DNA of 64,000 nt, taken from the NCBI GenBank assembly GCA_021234155.1, contig JAJEKV010000067.1, forward strand, positions 4,087,279-4,151,278, read 5' to 3'. This document shows, in pieces, positions 59,079 to 64,000 of this stretch. The notes beneath the pieces were generated by a model. The model did no database searches, was not told the DNA's origin, and saw only the letters and a program-made list of their open reading frames with translations. The DNA comes from Isoetes taiwanensis. Lineage: Eukaryota; Streptophyta; Lycopodiopsida; Isoetales; Isoetaceae. Positions within the stretch are counted from its first letter, which is position 1. Every line of letters begins with the position of its first letter. The translations under genes and the position numbers were made by a program.

Positions 59079-59565
59079 CTTGCTCTATATCACATTCTAT
59101 TTTATATGCCCTCGTGATGACACGAACATGAAGCCTATACAACATCAGTGAGTGAACCAACGACCCCTAATCCTTAGACACTAGGGCTAGATGCAGAGTA
59201 TTGAGACTCTTAATGTCCATTTAGACTGACTTTTCTATGAGGCAAATGTTTTGTAGATCCTGACCTCGTCCTAATTGCTCCATGACTCAACTTTAGAGAT
59301 CTACTTGGAAGTCAAATAGGATCTTCAACTTCTTTCTTATCAATGCTAATAGTCAAGGTAAGTGAAGAAAATAAGAGAGGATAAGGGAAATGAAGGGAGC
59401 TCGAAAGAAGCGAAGCTTAGGCAAGTTGAGCTAACCACAATATTTTGAATATGAGGCACATAGTAATCAATATGAGAACATGTCGTCTGAGTTTAGTGTG
59501 GTATCCCCTTGAATTTGGAATTTAGAGAAGGGTGAAGAAGCAAGCATGGAGGCACATAATGAGCT
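59079..59565. other. Sequence between the kinase fragment and the TIR element
   Basis: No further kinase or lectin exons recognised. Confidence 0.3.
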
Positions 59566-59993
59566 TAGGGCGGATTTGGGGTCTGAAAATGGCCTCCTAT
59601 CAGCCATTCCACGTCATATTTCCGCTCCTTTTTTCCCATGCCACCTAGGATACCAAAATCTCATCATTACAGATTTACTTGGAATATTCTCCCGGAATAA
59701 GGGGGATTGCGCATTCATGGCGCCATATGTATTTAATTCTGTTGGTTGTCAGACAGGCTGATGCAACATGTGGCGCTTCTAAAAAGCCACTTGCATTATA
59801 GCATACCTGCAACTCATGGCGGTGCCTCTTGGTTTGTCAGATACCAAGCGTGCGTGTCACCGATTCTTGCGCTATTTTCATTTAGAGGCCATGGCCATAC
59901 AAGCTTCCCGCCTTCCACATTTCAAAATTTGAATGTGTAGGTTGAAGCTTTGTATCAGACTTTCATTTCGAGGGCTGCGGCAACTGCGCCTTA

Positions 59994-60200
59994 TGGGTGG
60001 TTCACATGGAGAAGTTTAGGCCCTCCGGCCGAAGTTCCGGCGAGTCGGCCAGACGATTAAAAATTCATTACTGCATCAGCTACGCAAGTTGGATCTTGCA
60101 AGGGCTGATTTTCCAAAACGGGGCTGAATTTTTTTTGCCTCAGCCCAAGTTCAGCAGGTTTTAAGCCAGCGCTTCGCAGTTCGTCCATGTGAACCCAGCA
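59994..60200. mobile_element. Tourist-type (PIF/Harbinger) MITE, 207 bp
   Basis: The ends TGGGTGGTTCACATGGA and (reversed) TGCTGGGTTCACATGGA share GGTTCACATGGA. It is flanked on both sides by the 3-bp duplication TTA (59,991-59,993 and 60,201-60,203). Size, ends and TTA target fit Tourist-like MITEs. It lies inside the larger 4.1-kb element. Confidence 0.75.
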
Positions 60201-60203
60201 TTA

Positions 60204-61106
60204 ACCGGGATCTTTACTTCATCCCAATACAGGCTTTCCGCCCCCTACAATTCGAAATTTGAATTTGCTTAATGTATAAAAGCATGGATTGTAGGAGAAT
60301 GGACTTTTCGATTTCCATATGCACGCTTGCAAATTTCAAAAAAACGAGGTTAGTACTCGGGACGTTCGCTCACACGGTTTAATTGTCTTTGGGGCATACA
60401 AATTGTACACCTTCATTTCGCAAGCCCGTCTGCGATCCACGCATATGGAAGCTCCAAATGATCCAACCGACTCACGAATATGCTCCAGGTCTTCAATAGC
60501 AAAAAAAAGAGGCCTAAAAAAAATAAGAACTTAGACCTCGGCGTGTTGTGTCTTGCGTGCTCAAAAAGTGTTGACATCCGGGCGGATGGCGGTTTATATC
60601 CATTGGATCCGTTGAGTGGCAAGAAACCGCTCATTCGGGACGTTTCAAGTTTAGTCCGATTTTGTGGTGACGGTAACTCCGGCCTCCTAGGATATTGTGA
60701 GAGATTGAGAGAGGATGAAGGCATTCTAATCGAATACGTTCCTTGAGATGAGCTGCTTCCGATAAGGAAGGGGAAATGTCCGTGAAGATGCTAATAAATG
60801 ACATTATACTTTGCAATGTGAAGGGTTTATACATTCTTGAAGTACAAAGGTTATGGTGTTTGTGTTTAGATACCGCTAATACAAGAAGGCTTTGACTACC
60901 TTTAACAATAGATTCCTTTAAAACTCTATTGCTATTTAAATTATAGCAAAAATGAGTCTTGAAACTCTTTAAGTAGTAGAAGAACTCTTTGACTAGTTAT
61001 CCATTTGATGACCATTTTTTAAGAAAATATGATATGTGACATTCTTATATGCAAACATTCATAAAATTTATGAACATTGAAGGTCAAAGCCATCCTTGTT
61101 TAAAGA
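60204..61106. other. Interior of the 4.1-kb element without recognised genes
   Basis: An open frame at 60,480-60,746 was inspected but matches no family I know and has no supporting context. Confidence 0.3.
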
Positions 61107-61172
61107 GGATCATATGATGCGAAATCTTCATGCTTGTAATTAATTGCATATAAGAAATTACCTGGTGTGATC
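61107..61172. repeat. Hairpin repeat, diverged copy
   Basis: The left arm GGATCATATGATGCGAAAT and right arm CTGGTGTGATCC are degenerate versions of the arms at 61,335-61,404. Confidence 0.45.
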
Positions 61173-61334
61173 CTTTATGCGTAAAAAGTAAATAGAAACA
61201 CAAATATTCAACTTACAACTTAGCGTAAACAAATAGTATTTTAATAAACCAACACTTTATATACTAACACTTTACACTTTAAATAAGATATTTCTTTCTT
61301 TCCTTTTACTTGAAAGCTATTTTTTTTTCAAGAT

Positions 61335-61404
61335 GGATCACACCAAGCGAATAATACATATGCAAAAAAAAAAAGGGACACACTAAATTCGCATGGTGTG
61401 ATCC
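61335..61404. repeat. Inverted-repeat hairpin (GGATCACACC arms), copy 1
   Basis: The arms GGATCACACCAAGCGAAT and ATTCGCATGGTGTGATCC pair over 18 bases with one mismatch, around a 34-base AT-rich loop. Confidence 0.8.
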
Positions 61405-61532
61405 ACTTTCTTATTTGTTGTCAAATTAAAATTAAACACAAGTACTCATTCCTATTTGTATCTAAAATGCTTTACCACTCTTAAGTACATAAGTCATTAT
61501 CCCTTTTCAAAGAGCATATTATTTTTCAAGAA

Positions 61533-61600
61533 GGATCACACCAAGCGAATAGTACATATGCAACAAAAATCGAACACACTAAATTCGCATCGTGTGATCC
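61533..61600. repeat. Inverted-repeat hairpin, copy 2
   Basis: Same arms with one extra mismatch (GCATCGTGTGATCC). The downstream sequence CACTTTCTTATTTGTTGTCA is shared with copy 1, so the whole ~200-bp block is duplicated. Confidence 0.8.
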
Positions 61601-61722
61601 ACTTTCTTATTTGTTGTCAAATTAAAATTAAACACAAGTACCCCTTCTCATTTAATGCTTTACCACCCCAAGTGCATAAAGTTATTAGTCCTTTTCAAAG
61701 AGCATATCTTTTTTTTTAAGAA

Positions 61723-61738
61723 GGATCACATCAAGCAT
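61723..61738. repeat. Inverted-repeat hairpin, left arm only
   Basis: GGATCACATCAAGCAT without a matching right arm. Confidence 0.5.
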
Positions 61739-61933
61739 CCTATTTGCATCTAAAATACTTTACCAACTCTAGTAGTACATAAAGTTATTAGCCCTTTTCA
61801 AAAAGCAAACACTTTATCAATAAATGAGCACGTCACATATCCACACTTAACTTCAAATAAGACACATATATATTTCTTTTATTAAAAGATAATCAAAGTA
61901 ATTTTACTATAGGAAGTCATGTTTTTCCAAAAA

Positions 61934-62000
61934 GATTACACCAAGCGAATTTTGTATAAGCTAAAAGGTTGGAATATACTAAATTCGCATGGTGTGATCC
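61934..62000. repeat. Inverted-repeat hairpin, copy 3
   Basis: The left arm GATTACACCAAGCGAAT is slightly altered; the right arm ATTCGCATGGTGTGATCC is exact and again followed by CACTTTCTT. Confidence 0.75.
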
Positions 62001-62697
62001 ACTTTCTTGTTTGTTGTCAATAGATAATAACACCAAGTCCCTCATCAATAGTCTCTCATTTGCATATAAAATATGTATCATTCCAAGTTATATTATGTTT
62101 TATGAACTAAACTTTTTCAAAGAGGGTCCCAAAGCAAAATACAAACACATAATCAATAAGCCAACACTTTACCAACAACCAAAGCTTTATTAAATAAGAT
62201 TTTTATGTTATTTTATCAAACCTAACAATGTTTCCATATGTGACACTTTGAGTTAACTGATCCAAAGGCTCATGAAAGTGACATTTTATACAATATGTCT
62301 TTGGAGCTTTTGTGTCGTGGCATTAGTAAACACCTCTAATGGAGCAAATATTTTGTAACTCATTTTTTCAACAACCCTGGATGCACGTCTTATCAAACAT
62401 TTCTTCATTGCAAGGACACCATTCTCATAAGGCTTGCACAATTAAACTAAACGAGGTCATGGGACGACTTTCAAGCTCGGCTCCCACAATTTTACAACGT
62501 AAAACTAGATGCCCATTGCCCTGAATGTATATCTTGGAAAAGCATGTCTCTTATGTCCATATGTTAGACAACAACGATGCCAGTAATGCTTTTCCCTAGT
62601 CCCAAATCCCCGACATCTGATAAATATAGCCCAAAGAAAAAATATTTGATTCAAAGTGAGTGAATATAAATCAAGAAGAGGGAAGAAAAAGAAGCAA
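62001..62697. other. AT-rich interior of the 4.1-kb element
   Basis: No gene or clear repeat beyond the hairpins listed. Confidence 0.3.
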
Positions 62698-62765
62698 GGA
62701 TCACATGACGCCAAATCTCACTACACATTTACAAAGTGCATATGCATTTTCGCATGGTGTGATCC
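62698..62765. repeat. Inverted-repeat hairpin, copy 4, diverged left arm
   Basis: The left arm GGATCACATGACGCCAAAT pairs with the exact right arm TTCGCATGGTGTGATCC. Confidence 0.65.
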
Positions 62766-63657
62766 ATGTATTATTGAGGGTGCAAATTTGCAAATATCCT
62801 CCTCTTCAAACCCCTTCCCCCCTCCTTCCCTTTTTTTTTTGCAATATACTATCCATAGCATTTATTTTGAACCCTATAGTTCTACCTATTCATTGCGTAT
62901 GAATGTCGCCCGGCAAATGTAACTCCATAGTCATCCTTCGTTAAGGATAGCATTCTCACCCACAAGCCTATGGATAGATATCCTTCCACCGCCATGCCTT
63001 TATTGTTTTGTAAGTGATGAACTGCTGCAGAAGCAATGTAGGAGTACTAGGAGCAATGATGGATGCAATTAGAGATACAGATCGGTCGTTGAATTCTAAG
63101 AATGAATGGCGGGGCAATAATACGATGAATGGGAAGAGCTGAAAAGTAGGAAAACTTCGAATGAAAATTTGGGTAGTAAAAACATGGCATGTAACGTCAC
63201 GTTTGCTTGTCCTTTATCGCCTCGCCCGTTGTTGCTTAACTCTATGCTCGCCCAAAAAAACACGCACACTATTGGAGACTTGGATTCCAAATGAAGAGCC
63301 GAAGAGGATGCATGCGTGAGCGGCGCTAATGTGAACAATGGAAATCTTGGTGCCAAAATTTGAAAAAGTGGTTGGTGCATGTGGGCATGTGCACATGAGG
63401 GCGGAAAAAGTAGCCATTATTTTGGTCCGCGATACGATTTTCGAAAAATGCGGGCCATTAATGTGGTTGCAATGAATGCACAAACATGTCCTATGAAATT
63501 TCGCCATGTGGATGCCAAGTAAGCCTGCTCCTCTTTCTACTTGCCAACTAATACTGACTTTGGAAAAAAATGCGCAAATATCATTGGTCGCGAGAAACAT
63601 GACGTGGAATTCTGGCATCCAAGATAAGGGCCATTTTGAGACCCCAAATCCGCTCTA
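62766..63657. other. Right part of the 4.1-kb element
   Basis: No transposase-like frame. The last 60 bases form the right inverted end. Confidence 0.3.
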
Positions 63658-64000
63658 ATGGCCAACAGGAGCGCGGGATGATCCATGGAAGGCGCCGAAA
63701 GGTGTTATTGAGGGTGATTTTAATCTCTTAATGGAATGGAGAGCTTTAATTGGCAAGATGGGAGAATTGAGAGCAGTTGATGAAGAAAAAAACATGGTTC
63801 CTTTGCAGCTTAGGCAGCACATTACTTTCCACCGCCTTCATCCAACTTATTTCATAGTATTATGGATAACAGGAACCCTAATGATGCCTGATTTACAGTG
63901 GCTTCTGCAACATGCGTCACAAGTCTTGCCACCATTCCCACCGGAGCGTTCAAACTCTTTGATGCTATTCTTTGATGATCCTTATCATTCTTGGAAGCCA
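63658..64000. other. Flanking sequence at the right window edge
   Basis: No feature recognised; continues beyond the window. Confidence 0.3.

Larger units (their letters stand above)
59566..63657. mobile_element. 4.1-kb element with hAT-like terminal inverted repeats
   Basis: The left end reads TAGGGCGGATTTGGGGTCT, and the right end reversed reads TAGAGCGGATTTGGGGTCT. Both continue with [GC]AAAATGGCC and, 15-25 bases later, TTCCACGTCAT. The TAGNG start fits hAT ends. The 8-base flanks (AATGAGCT and ATGGCCAA) do not match, so a target-site duplication is not seen. No transposase is present. The interior carries hairpin repeats and a nested MITE. Confidence 0.55.

Noticed and set aside
60480-60746. 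88-codon plus-strand frame with a basic start
   Set aside because: No family resemblance, and the opposite strand is open over the same stretch, as expected by chance.
62656-62922. Plus-strand frames near a GATCACATGACGCC hairpin
   Set aside because: Low-complexity composition and location inside hairpin repeats; no support for a gene.

Overview
The window reads as nuclear DNA of a land plant, probably a repeat-rich vascular plant. Supporting signals are a complete plant-type ISD11/LYRM4 gene, fragments of PPR, AUX/LAX auxin-carrier, G-type lectin receptor kinase, CCT-delta, fibrillin and TH1-domain genes, B3 domains, Helitron termini, GT-AG introns, and polymorphism concentrated at CAG/CTG (CHG) sites. 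I cannot name the species; a fern or gymnosperm would fit the repeat content, but that is inference.

Bases 1-14,360 hold head-to-tail copies of an 8.85-kb retroelement. One complete unit (about 2,038-10,889) lies between two (TA)n tracts, each followed by a conserved CCTGCCTCCTACC/hairpin end. The left unit is cut by the window edge and the right unit is truncated at 14,360. On the minus strand the element encodes an AT-hook exon, an unrecognised N-terminal domain and a reverse transcriptase (RT) with a YIDD active site, split by at least two introns. RT motif order and the partial tandem layout resemble Penelope-like elements. On the plus strand, convergent with the RT gene, lies a spliced gene with two B3-type DNA-binding domains, which is not expected in such elements.

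Bases 14,401-38,197 are seven head-to-tail units of about 3.40 kb. Each encodes on the minus strand an AT-hook exon, a middle ORF and a tail exon. The tail exon aligns first with the N-terminal domain of the 8.85-kb element and then directly with the extreme C-terminus of its RT (shared PGLKY block). The unit therefore looks like an RT-deleted, non-autonomous relative that was amplified in tandem. Most copy-to-copy differences are small scrambles at CAG/CTG trinucleotides, which look more like read errors at CHG-methylated cytosines than mutation. Many frameshifts here may therefore be artificial.

Bases 38,198-56,600 are mixed repeats: an orphan Helitron 3' end (39,963-39,990), non-coding repeat-like DNA, a 4.69-kb Helitron (43,871-48,562) carrying CCT-delta, fibrillin and TH1 gene fragments, a decayed minus-strand ORF (about 48,800-51,570), and a recent 2.17-kb partial tandem duplication with PPR-like and AUX/LAX debris.

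Bases 56,600-64,000 hold the one intact host gene, LYRM4/ISD11 (56,606-56,887), a truncated receptor-kinase fragment, and a 4.1-kb element with hAT-like inverted ends that contains a Tourist-type MITE and several copies of a GGATCACACC hairpin repeat.
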